A program made the translations under genes and the position numbers. A stretch of DNA of 64,000 bases from Xanthomonas sp. 10-10. Its GTDB lineage: Bacteria; Pseudomonadota; Gammaproteobacteria; Xanthomonadales; Xanthomonadaceae. The stretch is taken from positions 1,736,001-1,800,000 of the forward strand of contig NZ_CP144460.1 in the NCBI RefSeq assembly GCF_040182365.1. Reading direction: 5' to 3'. The notes below the pieces were generated by a model. That model searched no databases, was not told where the DNA came from, and saw only the letters and a list, made by a program, of their open reading frames with translations. Shown in pieces: positions 1 to 9,213 of this stretch (positions are counted from its first letter, which is position 1; every line of letters starts with the position of its first letter).

Positions 1-24
1 AGCGACACCGTGTATGAGCGATAA
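1..24 (+). CDS. 3' end of upstream gene, probably ECF sigma factor rpoE/algU
   Basis: Frame 1 from the window edge reads a short tail (S-D-T-V-Y-E-R) and a TAA stop at 22-24, overlapping the start of the anti-sigma gene by 11 bases. The cognate sigma factor normally precedes rseA-mucD, so this is probably its C-terminus. The identity is inferred from gene order only; seven codons are too few for recognition, and an alternative frame stops at 15-17. Confidence 0.3.
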   Translation, partial: SDTVYER

Positions 25-892
25 CCCTGCCATGTCCACCACCGACAAATTCGAACGTCACTACCGGCAGCAGTTGTCTGCACTGGTCGACGGAGAGTTG
101 AACGCTGACGAATCGCGCTTTTTGCTGCGCCGTCTGGCGCACGATGAGGAGCTGGCCGGCTGCCACGAACGCTGGCAGCTGTGCGGCGACGTGCTGCGCG
201 GTGCGGCCAGTGCGCCGGCGCCGCTGGATTTTGCCGCGCGTGTCCGCAGCGCCATTGCCGATGAGCCCGCGCCGCAGGCGCAGCCGTCACCGCGCTCGGC
301 CGCACGCTGGCGTTGGGGTGGCGGTGCGGCGATTGCTGCGTCGGTTGCCGCCATCGCGTTGTTCATGGCGCGCGAGCGCTTGCCGGAGACGGCGTCGCCA
401 GCATCCGCTGTGCCGGTCTATGCCACCACCGCGCAAGTGCCCGCCCTTGCGCAGCCGCCAGCGGCGCCGAAGACGCCGGCCGTCCCCGACCCGGCCAACC
501 CCGGCGACGGTGGCGCCTTGGTTGCGGCGGTGCCGGCCGCTGCGCTGGCGTCCACCCGCCGCGGTGCCGCCACGCGTAACCAGCAGGTGGCGCGCAACGC
601 GGCAACACGTCAGCAACCGACCCCGGCACGGATGGTGGCCTCCGCGGCCCCGGCTCCTGCGGCAGCGGTGAGCCCGGCAGCAAGCTCCAATCCATTTACG
701 CATCCGGGTACGACGCTGCAGGCGCGCCCGTGGCCGCGCTCGGCCCTGTCCGGTGCAGGCGACAGCCCGCTCAACGCCGGTTTCAGCCAGAGCCGTCAGG
801 GTCCGGCGTTCTATCCGTTCGAGCCTGCGCCCCAGGCGGCCGGTACTGCCGCGCCAGGCCGGCCGCTGCCGGTGCCGGTCCCGCAGAACTGA
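14..892 (+). CDS. rseA: Anti-sigma factor RseA/MucA family
   Basis: This 292-residue protein should be the inner-membrane anti-sigma factor that holds the envelope-stress sigma factor RpoE/AlgU inactive. Residues about 12-80 match the RseA N-terminal sigma-binding pattern (Q-L-S-A-L-V-D-G-E-L, then W-x-L-C/Y-x-x-G-D-V-L-R). One membrane segment lies at about 102-118, so the Ala/Pro-rich remainder is periplasmic. That periplasmic part is low complexity and unlike E. coli RseA. The start at 14 is used because it overlaps the upstream gene; ATG 32 is an alternative. It is followed by mucD, as in the algU-mucA-mucD cluster. The family call is firm; cleavage sites cannot be read from sequence. Confidence 0.85.
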   Translation: MSDNPAMSTTDKFERHYRQQLSALVDGELNADESRFLLRRLAHDEELAGCHERWQLCGDVLRGAASAPAPLDFAARVRSAIADEPAPQAQPSPRSAARWRWGGGAAIAASVAAIALFMARERLPETASPASAVPVYATTAQVPALAQPPAAPKTPAVPDPANPGDGGALVAAVPAAALASTRRGAATRNQQVARNAATRQQPTPARMVASAAPAPAAAVSPAASSNPFTHPGTTLQARPWPRSALSGAGDSPLNAGFSQSRQGPAFYPFEPAPQAAGTAAPGRPLPVPVPQN

Positions 893-1001
893 TCCTGCTG
901 CCGATCTTCATCCAGTCGGCGCCCTTCCTCCCGTTAACTTGCCGGGCCCGCGTCATGTCGCGGGTTGCGGCCCCTGTCGCCCTGCCATCGGAGGCAACTC
1001 G

Positions 1002-2576
1002 ATGAATCACCGCATGCGTACCCAGATGTTTGGCCTGATCGCCATGACCTTGCCGCTGGCAGCCTGTGCCCAGCAGGCGCCGCCGCCGGAGGCCAAGACC
1101 AGTGCGCCGATTGCCGCCAACCGCAGCGCGACACCGGCGCCGCAGTTGGTCGCCGGCCTGCCGGACTTCACCAATCTGGTCGAACAGGTTGGCCCGGGCG
1201 TGGTCAATATCGAAACCACCATCACCCGCAAGGATGCGATGGCACGTTCTGCCCGTGGCGGGCGCGGTGGTCAGGGCGGCATGCCGGACGACGAGCAGAT
1301 GCCGGAGTTCTTCAAGCGCTTCTTCGGCCCGGATTTCCAGATGCCGGGCGGCCCAAGGCAAGGGCCGGGCCAGGGCGATGACGATGGCGGCATCGCCGGC
1401 AAGTCGATGGGCTCGGGCTTCATCATTTCCGCAGACGGCTATGTGCTGACCAATCACCACGTGGTCGATGGCGCCAGCGAGGTGACCGTCAAGCTGACCG
1501 ACCGCCGCGAGTTCAAGGCCAAGGTGGTGGGCAGCGACGAGCAGTTCGACGTGGCGTTGCTGAAGATCGAGGCCAAGGGCCTGCCGACCGTGCGCCTGGG
1601 CGATTCCAATACGCTCAAGCCAGGTCAGTGGGTGGTGGCGATCGGCTCGCCGTTCGGGCTGGACCACTCGGTCACTGCCGGCATCGTCAGTGCCACCGGT
1701 CGCAGCAATCCGTATGCGGATCAGCGCTATGTGCCCTTCATCCAGACCGACGTGGCGATCAACCAGGGCAACTCCGGCGGCCCGCTGCTTAATACCCGCG
1801 GCGAAGTGGTCGGGATCAACTCGCAGATCTTCTCCGCGTCGGGCGGCTACATGGGGATCAGCTTCGCGATCCCGATCGATCTGGCCTTCAGCGCCGCCGA
1901 GCAGATCAAGGCTACCGGCCATGTGAGCCGCGGCATGCTGGGCGTGGCGGTCGGCCCGATCGATTCGCTCAAGGCGCAGGGCCTGGGCCTGCCGGATACG
2001 CGCGGCGCGCTGGTCAACGACATTCCCGCGGGCAGCCCGGCCGCCAAGGCCGGAATCGAGGTGGGTGACGTGATCCGCGCCGTCAACGGCAAGCCGATCG
2101 ATGTCGCCAGCGATCTACCGCCGATGATCGGCCTGATGGCGCCGGGCACCAAGGTCAACCTGGACGTGCTGCGCGACGGCAAGCCGCGCCAGGTGTCGGT
2201 TGTGCTGGCGCCATTGCAGGATGGTCGCGACGACGCCGCGCCGCGTACTGCGGCCGCGGACGCCAAGCCGGAAGCTCCCGCCAGCGTGGCCTTGCTCGGC
2301 TTGCAGGTCGCCGACCTGACCGCTGCCGAGCGCAGCCGCCTGGGCCTGGAAGCGGGCGAGGGCGTGCGGATTGCCGCGGTCACCGGGGCTGCGGCGCGCA
2401 GCACCCAGCCGCCGCTCTCGCCGGGCCTGGTCATCGCCCGCGTCGGCCGCACCAAGGTGGGCAGCGTCGCCGAACTCAACCGCGCGCTGTCCAGCTACAA
2501 GAAGGGCGACGTGGTCATGCTGCTGGTCACCGACGGTAAGGCGACCAGCTATGTGGCCCTGAAGGCTGGCGGCTAA
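1002..2576 (+). CDS. mucD: Do-like serine endoprotease MucD/DegP
   Basis: This 524-residue envelope quality-control protease degrades misfolded proteins and modulates the RseA/RpoE pathway. The trypsin-like domain carries the triad His153 (T-N-H-H-V-V), Asp183 (F-D-V-A-L-L-K-I) and Ser258 (G-N-S-G-G-P-L), followed by two PDZ regions at roughly 300-390 and 420-520. A Gly/Asp-rich loop at 84-132 corresponds to the LA loop. The ATG at 1002 has GGAGG seven bases upstream; the longer open frame upstream lacks this. The N-terminus ends in a lipobox L-A-A-C at Cys22, so this copy looks like a lipoprotein rather than a soluble periplasmic enzyme. Confidence 0.92.
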   Translation: MNHRMRTQMFGLIAMTLPLAACAQQAPPPEAKTSAPIAANRSATPAPQLVAGLPDFTNLVEQVGPGVVNIETTITRKDAMARSARGGRGGQGGMPDDEQMPEFFKRFFGPDFQMPGGPRQGPGQGDDDGGIAGKSMGSGFIISADGYVLTNHHVVDGASEVTVKLTDRREFKAKVVGSDEQFDVALLKIEAKGLPTVRLGDSNTLKPGQWVVAIGSPFGLDHSVTAGIVSATGRSNPYADQRYVPFIQTDVAINQGNSGGPLLNTRGEVVGINSQIFSASGGYMGISFAIPIDLAFSAAEQIKATGHVSRGMLGVAVGPIDSLKAQGLGLPDTRGALVNDIPAGSPAAKAGIEVGDVIRAVNGKPIDVASDLPPMIGLMAPGTKVNLDVLRDGKPRQVSVVLAPLQDGRDDAAPRTAAADAKPEAPASVALLGLQVADLTAAERSRLGLEAGEGVRIAAVTGAAARSTQPPLSPGLVIARVGRTKVGSVAELNRALSSYKKGDVVMLLVTDGKATSYVALKAGG

Positions 2577-2580
2577 CGGA

Positions 2581-2680
2581 GGGAATGGAGAATCGGGAAT
2601 CGGGAATGGCAAGAGCGGCTCCGCGAGGCGACAGCTCGCCTGGCTTTTCCGATTCCCCACTCCCGATTCCCAATTCCCGG
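2581..2680. repeat. Intergenic inverted repeat element 1 (GGGAATC / GATTCCC)
   Basis: A left arm of GGGAAT(C/G)G units at 2581-2610 faces a right arm of GATTCCC-like units at 2647-2680, separated by a GC-rich spacer. The arms are reverse complements with some mismatches and could form a long hairpin in RNA. The element fills the mucD-lepA gap. Three similar elements follow in this window. Confidence 0.8.
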
Positions 2681-2748
2681 CCCCGCGGGGCCGTAGCGTG
2701 CGATAATGCTGCGTTACCCTGACGACGGCACCGCCGGCGCCCACCTCA

Positions 2749-4554
2749 ATGTCCTCTGATTCAATGCGGAATATCCGCAACTTCTCCATCATTGCCCACG
2801 TCGACCACGGTAAATCCACCCTGGCCGACCGGATCATCCAGCTGTGCGGCGGCCTGCAGGCGCGCGAGATGGAGGCCCAGGTTCTCGACTCCAACCCGAT
2901 CGAACGCGAACGTGGCATCACGATCAAGGCGCAGTCGGTGTCCTTGCCGTACACGGCAAAGGACGGGCAGGTCTACCAGCTGAACTTCATCGATACCCCC
3001 GGGCATGTCGACTTCTCCTATGAAGTCAGCCGCTCGCTGGCCGCCTGCGAAGGCGCGCTGCTGGTGGTCGATGCGGCGCAAGGCGTGGAAGCGCAGTCGG
3101 TGGCCAACTGCTACACCGCGGTGGAGCAGGGGCTGGAAGTGGTGCCGGTGCTCAACAAGATCGACCTGCCCACCGCCGACATCGCCCGTGCCAAGGCCGA
3201 GATCGAAGCGGTGATCGGCATCGATGCCGAAGACGCGGTGGCAGTCAGCGCCAAGACCGGTCTGAACATCGATCTGGTGCTGGAAGCGATCGTGCACCGT
3301 ATCCCGCCGCCAAAACCGCGCGATACCGACAAGCTGCAGGCGCTGATCATCGATTCCTGGTTCGACAACTACCTGGGCGTGGTGTCGCTGGTGCGCGTGA
3401 TGCAGGGCGAGATCAAGCCGGGCAGCAAGATTCTGGTGATGTCGACCGGGCGCACGCACCTGGTCGACAAGGTCGGCGTGTTCACTCCAAAGCGCAAGGA
3501 GCTGGCGTCGTTGGGCGCTGGCGAAGTGGGCTGGATCAATGCCTCGATCAAGGACGTGCATGGCGCGCCGGTCGGCGATACCCTGACCCTGGCCGCCGAT
3601 CCGGCGCCGCATGCATTGCCGGGTTTCCAGGAAATGCAGCCGCGCGTGTTCGCCGGCCTGTTCCCGGTCGATGCCGAGGACTATCCGGATCTGCGCGAAG
3701 CCCTGGACAAGCTGCGTCTGAACGATGCGGCGCTGCGCTTCGAGCCGGAAAGCTCCGAGGCGATGGGCTTCGGTTTCCGTTGCGGCTTCCTGGGCATGCT
3801 GCACATGGAAATCGTGCAGGAACGTCTGGAGCGCGAGTACAACCTGGACCTGATCAGCACCGCGCCGACCGTGGTGTATGAAGTGCTCAAGACCGACGGG
3901 TCCATCATCAACATGGACAACCCGGCCAAGCTGCCGCAGTTGAACCTGGTGCAGGAGATCCGTGAGCCGATCATTCGCGCCAACGTGCTGACGCCCGAGG
4001 AGTACATCGGCAACATCATCAAGCTGTGCGAAGAAAAGCGCGGCACCCAGATCAGCATCAATTATCTGGGCAGCCAGGTGCAGATCAGCTATGAGCTGCC
4101 GATGGCCGAAGTGGTGCTGGATTTCTTCGACAAGCTCAAGTCGGTGAGCCGCGGATACGCCTCGCTGGATTATCACTTCGTGCGCTTCGATGCCGGCCCG
4201 TTCGTGCGCGTGGACGTGCTGATCAATGGCGACAAGGTCGATGCATTGTCGCTGATCGTGCACCGCAGCCATGCCGACCGGCGCGGCCGCGAGCTGTGCG
4301 AAAAGATGAAGGACCTGATCCCGCGGCAGATGTTCGACGTGGCGATTCAGGCCGCTGTCGGCTCGCAGATCATCTCGCGCTCCACGGTCAAGGCGATGCG
4401 CAAGAACGTGTTGGCCAAGTGCTATGGTGGCGACGTTTCGCGCAAGAAAAAGCTGCTCGAAAAGCAGAAAGAAGGCAAGAAGCGCATGAAGCAGGTCGGC
4501 CGCGTGGAGATTCCGCAGGAGGCCTTCCTGGCCGTGCTGCAGATGGATAAGTAG
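2749..4554 (+). CDS. lepA: Elongation factor 4 (LepA)
   Basis: This 601-residue ribosome-associated GTPase acts in translation as a back-translocase and biogenesis factor at the inner face of the membrane. GTPase motifs are in order: G1 A-H-V-D-H-G-K-S-T near residue 15, G3 D-T-P-G-H and G4 N-K-I-D. EF-G-like domains and the LepA C-terminal domain ([15 protein letters not shown]) follow. Length matches E. coli LepA (599). The start could also be ATG 2764 (M-R-N-I-R-N), the usual LepA beginning. A GATAAT hexamer at about 2702 could be a -10 box, but no matching -35 is evident. lepB follows in the same direction, as is typical. Confidence 0.97.
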   Translation: MSSDSMRNIRNFSIIAHVDHGKSTLADRIIQLCGGLQAREMEAQVLDSNPIERERGITIKAQSVSLPYTAKDGQVYQLNFIDTPGHVDFSYEVSRSLAACEGALLVVDAAQGVEAQSVANCYTAVEQGLEVVPVLNKIDLPTADIARAKAEIEAVIGIDAEDAVAVSAKTGLNIDLVLEAIVHRIPPPKPRDTDKLQALIIDSWFDNYLGVVSLVRVMQGEIKPGSKILVMSTGRTHLVDKVGVFTPKRKELASLGAGEVGWINASIKDVHGAPVGDTLTLAADPAPHALPGFQEMQPRVFAGLFPVDAEDYPDLREALDKLRLNDAALRFEPESSEAMGFGFRCGFLGMLHMEIVQERLEREYNLDLISTAPTVVYEVLKTDGSIINMDNPAKLPQLNLVQEIREPIIRANVLTPEEYIGNIIKLCEEKRGTQISINYLGSQVQISYELPMAEVVLDFFDKLKSVSRGYASLDYHFVRFDAGPFVRVDVLINGDKVDALSLIVHRSHADRRGRELCEKMKDLIPRQMFDVAIQAAVGSQIISRSTVKAMRKNVLAKCYGGDVSRKKKLLEKQKEGKKRMKQVGRVEIPQEAFLAVLQMDK

Positions 4555-4556
4555 CT

Positions 4557-4640
4557 GGGAATGGTAAATCGGGAATCGGGAATCGTAAGGGCGCACGTGC
4601 TCCTGCTGTTCCAATTCCCCATTCTCGATTCTCGATTCCC
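4557..4640. repeat. Intergenic inverted repeat element 2 (GGGAATC / GATTCCC)
   Basis: GGGAATCGGGAATC units at about 4557-4586 are mirrored by CCAATTCCCC, GATTCTCGATTCCC units at 4611-4640. The element fills the lepA-lepB gap and ends 18 bases before the lepB start codon, next to its ribosome binding site. Confidence 0.8.
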
Positions 4641-4658
4641 TTTCCGAAAGGAACACCA

Positions 4659-5459
4659 ATGAAATGGTTTGAAATCATCCTGGTTGTGCTGACGCTGGGT
4701 ACCGGCTTTATCTGGCTGCTGGACAAGCTGTTTTTGGCCAAGCGCCGTGCCGCACGTGCCGGGCTGCTGGACAGCGAGCCGGCGATCATCGATTACTCGC
4801 GTGCGTTCTTCCCGGTGCTGGCGGTGGTGCTGATCCTGCGCAGCTTCGTCGCCGAGCCGTACAAGATTCCGTCCAGCTCGATGATGCCCAACTTGCTGAT
4901 CGGCGATTTCATCCTGGTCAACAAGTTCGCCTACGGTTTCCGTCTGCCGATCACCAATACCAAGTTCATCCCCACCGGCGAGCCCAAGCGTGGCGACGTG
5001 GTGGTGTTCAAGCCGCCGCATGCGCCGGACCAGAACTGGATCAAGCGCGTGGTCGGCCTGCCGGGCGACAAGATCGGATTTCATGGCGATACGCTGTATA
5101 TCAACGACAAGCCGATGCGCTACACGGTCAAGGGCGAGTACATCGGCAAGGGCAAGGGCGCCGAGATGACCGGCACCACGCTGCTGGTCGAGGACCTGCC
5201 GGGCCGCACGCACACCGTGCTGGAGTGGGTGGACCGCAACATGCCGGCCGGGCAGGGCGACTGGACGGTGCCTGCAGACAGCTATTTCGTGATGGGGGAC
5301 AATCGCGACAATAGCGAAGACAGCCGGTTCTGGACCCAGACGCATTTCCTGCCGGAGGCCAATCTGCGCGGCAAGGCGTTCTTGATCTGGCTCAATTGCG
5401 AAGGGTGGTTCTGCAAGGGGAGTTTCGATCCATCGCGGATCGGGACTGGAATCCAGTAA
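4659..5459 (+). CDS. lepB: Signal peptidase I
   Basis: This 266-residue inner-membrane protease removes signal peptides from Sec and Tat substrates. Two hydrophobic segments (about 5-22 and 50-62) precede the periplasmic catalytic domain. The Ser/Lys dyad is visible as Ser74 in P-S-S-S-M-M-P and Lys129 in W-I-K-R-V-V-G-L-P-G-D; the conserved G-D-N-R-D-N-S-E-D-S-R box is present near 210. An AAAGGA ribosome binding site lies upstream of ATG 4659. It is shorter than E. coli LepB (324), lacking part of the inserted beta domain, as in many proteobacteria. It heads a run with the DUF4845 gene, rnc and era. Confidence 0.96.
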   Translation: MKWFEIILVVLTLGTGFIWLLDKLFLAKRRAARAGLLDSEPAIIDYSRAFFPVLAVVLILRSFVAEPYKIPSSSMMPNLLIGDFILVNKFAYGFRLPITNTKFIPTGEPKRGDVVVFKPPHAPDQNWIKRVVGLPGDKIGFHGDTLYINDKPMRYTVKGEYIGKGKGAEMTGTTLLVEDLPGRTHTVLEWVDRNMPAGQGDWTVPADSYFVMGDNRDNSEDSRFWTQTHFLPEANLRGKAFLIWLNCEGWFCKGSFDPSRIGTGIQ

Positions 5460-5489
5460 ATGCACGCACGGCGTGCCGGGGAAAGCACA

Positions 5490-5867
5490 ATGAAGCGCAA
5501 GCAAAGCGGTATGACGTTGACGTCGTTCGTGGTGGTGCTGGCGGTGGTCGGATTTGGCCTGTACATCGGGATGAAGCTGTTTCCGATGTATCAGGAGTAC
5601 TACGCGGTGCGCACCTCGATGAAGGGGCTTGCAAACGAAGTTGGTACTGCGGATATGGATCCGTCCAAGTTGCAGGACATGTTCTTCAAGCGGCTTTACA
5701 TAAACTATTCGGAAAACGTCAAAAAAGAAGACGTCAAGTTCGAACGCATCGAGGGTGGTTGGCGGATGAAAGTCAACTACGAGGTACGCCGTGAGCTGGT
5801 TGGCAATCTGGATGTTGTCGGCAAGTTCGATACGGAACAGGATTTGACGAAGCGCGGTGTCGAATAG
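5490..5867 (+). CDS. DUF4845 family membrane protein
   Basis: This 125-residue protein has one N-terminal membrane segment (about 8-28) preceded by a basic [10 protein letters not shown] stretch that resembles a type IV pilin-like leader, then a small soluble domain. DUF4845 genes commonly sit between lepB and rnc in gammaproteobacteria; no function is established. ATG 5490 is preferred over ATG 5460 because the ten extra residues of the longer frame are unconserved-looking and the hydrophobic leader begins here. It overlaps rnc by 11 bases, suggesting coupled translation. Confidence 0.8.
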   Translation: MKRKQSGMTLTSFVVVLAVVGFGLYIGMKLFPMYQEYYAVRTSMKGLANEVGTADMDPSKLQDMFFKRLYINYSENVKKEDVKFERIEGGWRMKVNYEVRRELVGNLDVVGKFDTEQDLTKRGVE

Positions 5868-6537
5868 AACCTTCCAACGTGGCGATCCTATCGGGCACGC
5901 ATTCGCCGATCCGGCGTTGCTCGCCCAGGCGCTGCGCCATCGCAGCGCCGGGACGCCGCATAACGAGCGACTGGAATTTCTCGGCGACGGCATCGTCAAC
6001 CTGCTGATCGCCGAGGCGCTGTATCGGCGCTGGCCCAAGGCCGACGAAGGTGCATTGACGCGCGCGCGCGCCGAACTGGTTCGCGAAGGTGCGCTGGCGG
6101 TGATCGGACGCACGCTCAATCTGGGCGAGCGGCTGACGCTGGGCCCGGGCGAACTCAAGTCCGGTGGCCATCGGCGCGATTCGATCCTGGCCGATGCGGT
6201 GGAGGCGATCGTCGCGGCGATCTATCTGGACTGCGGATTCGAGCGCTGCCGGGAGGTGGTGCTTCCGTGGTTTGAACCATCGCTGGCGGCACTGCCGGTC
6301 GGCAAGGCCGAAAAAGATCCCAAGACGCGGCTGCAGGAATGGCTGCAGGCACGGCAGCTGCCGTTGCCCAATTACGCCCTGATCAGCGAGAGCGGCGACG
6401 AACATGCCAAGCAGTTCCACGTCGCCTGCATCCTGGAGCAGCCCATCGCCCGCGCCGAGGGCCAGGGCACGTCGCGCCGTCTTGCCGAGCAACAGGCGGC
6501 GGCTACCGTCATCGCACAACTGGATGTAAACACGTGA
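5857..6537 (+). CDS. rnc: Ribonuclease III
   Basis: This 226-residue endonuclease cleaves double-stranded RNA in rRNA and mRNA processing. The RNase III signature [10 protein letters not shown] lies at 36-45, giving active-site Glu40 and Asp44; a second acidic motif [13 protein letters not shown] follows. A double-stranded RNA binding domain occupies about 150-222. The start is GTG 5857, inside the end of the previous gene. The stop overlaps the era GTG start (GTGA), a classic rnc-era coupling. Confidence 0.95.
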   Translation: MSNRTFQRGDPIGHAFADPALLAQALRHRSAGTPHNERLEFLGDGIVNLLIAEALYRRWPKADEGALTRARAELVREGALAVIGRTLNLGERLTLGPGELKSGGHRRDSILADAVEAIVAAIYLDCGFERCREVVLPWFEPSLAALPVGKAEKDPKTRLQEWLQARQLPLPNYALISESGDEHAKQFHVACILEQPIARAEGQGTSRRLAEQQAAATVIAQLDVNT

Positions 6538-7433
6538 GCGAAACCACTCCCCACCGTAGCGGCAGCGTTGCCGTCATCGGCCGGCCGAATGTCGGCAAAT
6601 CCACCCTGACCAACGCCCTGGTGGGCGCCAAGGTCAGTATCGTGTCCAATCGGCCGCAGACCACGCGGCATCGGCTGCTGGGCATCGCCACCTTCCCGGA
6701 AGGGCAGTTGATGCTGGTCGACACGCCCGGGCTGCATCGCGAACAAAAGCGCGCGATGAACCGGGTAATGAATCGCGCCGCGCGCGGGTCGCTCGAAGGC
6801 GTGGACGCCGCCGTGCTGGTCATCGAAGCCGGCCGTTGGGACGAGGAAGACACGCTGGCGTTCCGCGTGCTCAGCGACGCCGGAGTGCCGGTGGTGCTGG
6901 TGGTCAACAAGGTCGACCGGCTCAAGGACAAGACCGCGCTGTTCCCGTTTCTGGCGCAGGTCAGTGAAGGGCGGACGTTTGCCGCAGTGCATCCGGTGTC
7001 CGCGCTCAAGCGCAAAGGGCTGGAAGCGTTGGTGAGCGATCTGCTCAAGCTGGTGCCCGAAGCCGAGGCGATGTACGGCGAGGACGAAATCACCGACCGC
7101 AGCCAGCGTTTTTTGGCCGGCGAGCTGGTGCGCGAGCAGCTGATGCGTCAATTGGGCGAAGAACTGCCGTATGCCACCACCGTGGAAATCGAGCGCTTTG
7201 CCGAAGACGGCGCGCTGCTGCGGATCGGTGCGGTGATCTGGGTCGAACGCGAGGGCCAGAAGGCAATCGTGATCGGCAAGGGCGGCACCCGCCTGAAGGA
7301 GATCGGCGGCAAGGCGCGTCTGCAGATGGAGCGGCTATTCGGTGCGAAAGTGTTCCTGGAAACCTGGGTGCGCGTGCGCGAGGGCTGGTCGGATGACGAG
7401 GGAGCGCTCAAGGCATTTGGGTACGGCGACTAA
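6534..7433 (+). CDS. era: GTPase Era
   Basis: This 299-residue essential GTPase binds the 3' end of 16S rRNA in 30S subunit assembly. G1 is G-R-P-N-V-G-K-S-T (about 17-25), G3 D-T-P-G-L-H and G4 N-K-V-D. The C-terminal KH domain carries [11 protein letters not shown]. Length matches E. coli Era (301). The GTG at 6534 overlaps the rnc stop by three bases. The usual partner recO is displaced about 0.9 kb downstream by an inserted gene. Confidence 0.96.
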   Translation: MSETTPHRSGSVAVIGRPNVGKSTLTNALVGAKVSIVSNRPQTTRHRLLGIATFPEGQLMLVDTPGLHREQKRAMNRVMNRAARGSLEGVDAAVLVIEAGRWDEEDTLAFRVLSDAGVPVVLVVNKVDRLKDKTALFPFLAQVSEGRTFAAVHPVSALKRKGLEALVSDLLKLVPEAEAMYGEDEITDRSQRFLAGELVREQLMRQLGEELPYATTVEIERFAEDGALLRIGAVIWVEREGQKAIVIGKGGTRLKEIGGKARLQMERLFGAKVFLETWVRVREGWSDDEGALKAFGYGD

Positions 7434-7458
7434 TTTCGGATCAACATGGAGGTGCACG

Positions 7459-8235
7459 ATGCGGCGAAAGAAAGCGAACTTTGGTGGCCCAGGGGCATTG
7501 GGTGTCGGCAGGATGATGGCGGGAGCGCTGGTGCTCGGGTTGCTGCCATTTGCAGTGAATGCGCAGACTTTTCCCTGCTCCAATACGCCCGGAGCCGGTG
7601 AGCGCATGGTGGGGACCGCACCTGGTGGTCCCGGCCTTGCACCGACACCTTTATGCATTCGTGATGGCGCAGCCTCGACAGGTGCGGCGCAGCCCGAATA
7701 CGACCCGATGAAGGCGCGCGCGACCGCTGCCCTGGGCATGGCGCAGATGCTCTTGAGCGAGAAAGCCAAGCTTGCGACTGATCCAAATTATCAGCGTTTC
7801 CGCAAGGGCTTCTGGCAGCACTTCAACCCGAGCGCCGACGCGAAGCCTGGCGATAATTGCGTTGCGGCCTACGGTAATCTGCAAGGTATCGTGACCCTGG
7901 CCGGCCCTTCAGGCGACTATCGCCGTGCATTGATATCGTTCACCGGTCCCGGATTGCCGCGTCCCAAGAAGGACGGCTCGATCAAGGTGGGGCTGGACGG
8001 CGGCGATGGAAAGCCGACAACCGTGCGCGCCTTTCACTATCTCACTCCCGGTACTGACCTGGTCACGATCGCCTTCGCAGTCCCCAGTGCCGAGGCAATG
8101 CTGGGCGGGATAGACGACAACGCGCATTACCGGTTACTCATCGACAACAAACAGGTGTTCGAAATCGAGTGGCACGATGGTCACCAAGCCAGAGATCAAT
8201 TGAGGCGCTGTCTTGCCGCAGGCAACGCCTCGTAG
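7459..8235 (+). CDS. Hypothetical secreted protein
   Basis: I do not recognise this 258-residue protein. It begins with a clear signal peptide (basic M-R-R-K-K, hydrophobic stretch about 17-32, A-N-A-Q cleavage pattern near 36). The mature part has four cysteines (F-P-C-S, P-L-C-I, D-N-C-V, L-R-R-C), compatible with two disulfides in the periplasm. ATG 7459 follows GGAGG at 7447-7451. It sits between era and recO, which are usually adjacent, so it may be a lineage-specific insertion. Confidence 0.75.
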   Translation: MRRKKANFGGPGALGVGRMMAGALVLGLLPFAVNAQTFPCSNTPGAGERMVGTAPGGPGLAPTPLCIRDGAASTGAAQPEYDPMKARATAALGMAQMLLSEKAKLATDPNYQRFRKGFWQHFNPSADAKPGDNCVAAYGNLQGIVTLAGPSGDYRRALISFTGPGLPRPKKDGSIKVGLDGGDGKPTTVRAFHYLTPGTDLVTIAFAVPSAEAMLGGIDDNAHYRLLIDNKQVFEIEWHDGHQARDQLRRCLAAGNAS

Positions 8236-8377
8236 CCGATTGCAGCGTTGCATGTGCCCTTTCTGTCGTCCTCGGGAACATACGAAAAATGCCGCAGCGG
8301 CGTTGGCACCTGCGCTGCCGAATGCGTGATGGCCGCATGGCCTGGGCTGTAAGTGCAGTGGTGAGCGCTGGCCCAAG

Positions 8378-9100
8378 ATGCTGATCGAGCACGAACACGG
8401 CTTCGTCCTGCATGTGCGTGCCTGGCGCGAAACCAGCTTGCTGGTGGAAGTGCTGACCGAGCAGCACGGACGTGTCGGATTGCTGGCGCGTGGGGTGCAG
8501 GGTCCGCGCAAGCAGGCCCTGCGTGCGGCGCTGCAGCCCCTGCAACTGATCCAGTTCACGGCCGTGCAGCGCGGCGAACTTGCCCAGCTGCGCCAGGCCG
8601 AGGCGCTGGACACTGCGCCGCGGTTGGTCGGCGAGCGCATGCTGGCCGGTTTCTATATCAGCGAGCTGTTGCTGCGCCTGGCTCCTCGCAATGATGCGGT
8701 GCCGGAGCTCTACGCGTGCTATGCACAGGCGCGGGCGCATCTGGCGTCGGAGTTGTCGCTGGCGTGGGGGTTGCGCCGGTTCGAGCGCGATGTGCTGGAT
8801 GGGCTGGGGTTTGCCTTCGATCTGCAGCACGACAGCGACGGGCAGCCGATCGACCCGGCGGCGCGCTATCGACTCGATCCGCAAGAGGGCGCCATGCGGG
8901 TACTAAGCGAACGTCTGGCGCAGGATCGGCGCGAAACCGTGACTGGCGCAGCGCTGCTGGCGCTGGGGGAGGATACGATGCCGGCCACCGACGACATGCC
9001 CGGCTTGCGCCGCAGCATGCGCAGCGTGCTGTTGCATCATCTGAACGGACGCGGCCTGAAATCCTGGGAAATGCTCGAGGATCTGGCGCGGCGGCGTTGA
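8378..9100 (+). CDS. recO: DNA repair protein RecO
   Basis: This 240-residue recombination mediator works in the RecFOR pathway, helping RecA load on SSB-coated single-stranded DNA. The N-terminal OB-fold pattern is seen at 1-80 ([19 protein letters not shown]), followed by the helical domain with [12 protein letters not shown] near 90. Length fits the family (about 240). Position downstream of rnc-era supports the call. No zinc-binding Cys cluster is present, as in E. coli RecO. Confidence 0.93.
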   Translation: MLIEHEHGFVLHVRAWRETSLLVEVLTEQHGRVGLLARGVQGPRKQALRAALQPLQLIQFTAVQRGELAQLRQAEALDTAPRLVGERMLAGFYISELLLRLAPRNDAVPELYACYAQARAHLASELSLAWGLRRFERDVLDGLGFAFDLQHDSDGQPIDPAARYRLDPQEGAMRVLSERLAQDRRETVTGAALLALGEDTMPATDDMPGLRRSMRSVLLHHLNGRGLKSWEMLEDLARRR

Positions 9101-9213
9101 TCTGCACGACCCGGACCAAGCGCCGTGTCGCGTGTCATTGTCGCGTCTCCGCTCCCTTCGACACCCAGCCAGCGCCTGACCTTACCGGCGCTGGCGGCTG
9201 CGGCAGCCTCAGC

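Noticed and set aside
2761..4659. 632-residue open frame antisense to lepA
   Set aside because: It is the frame shadow of a high-GC gene: no ribosome binding site, His/Gln-rich nonsense composition and complete overlap with a certain gene.
9169..9194. Hairpin between recO and the receiver-Hpt gene
   Set aside because: The stem is eight bases with a ten-base loop and no T run; too weak to call a terminator.
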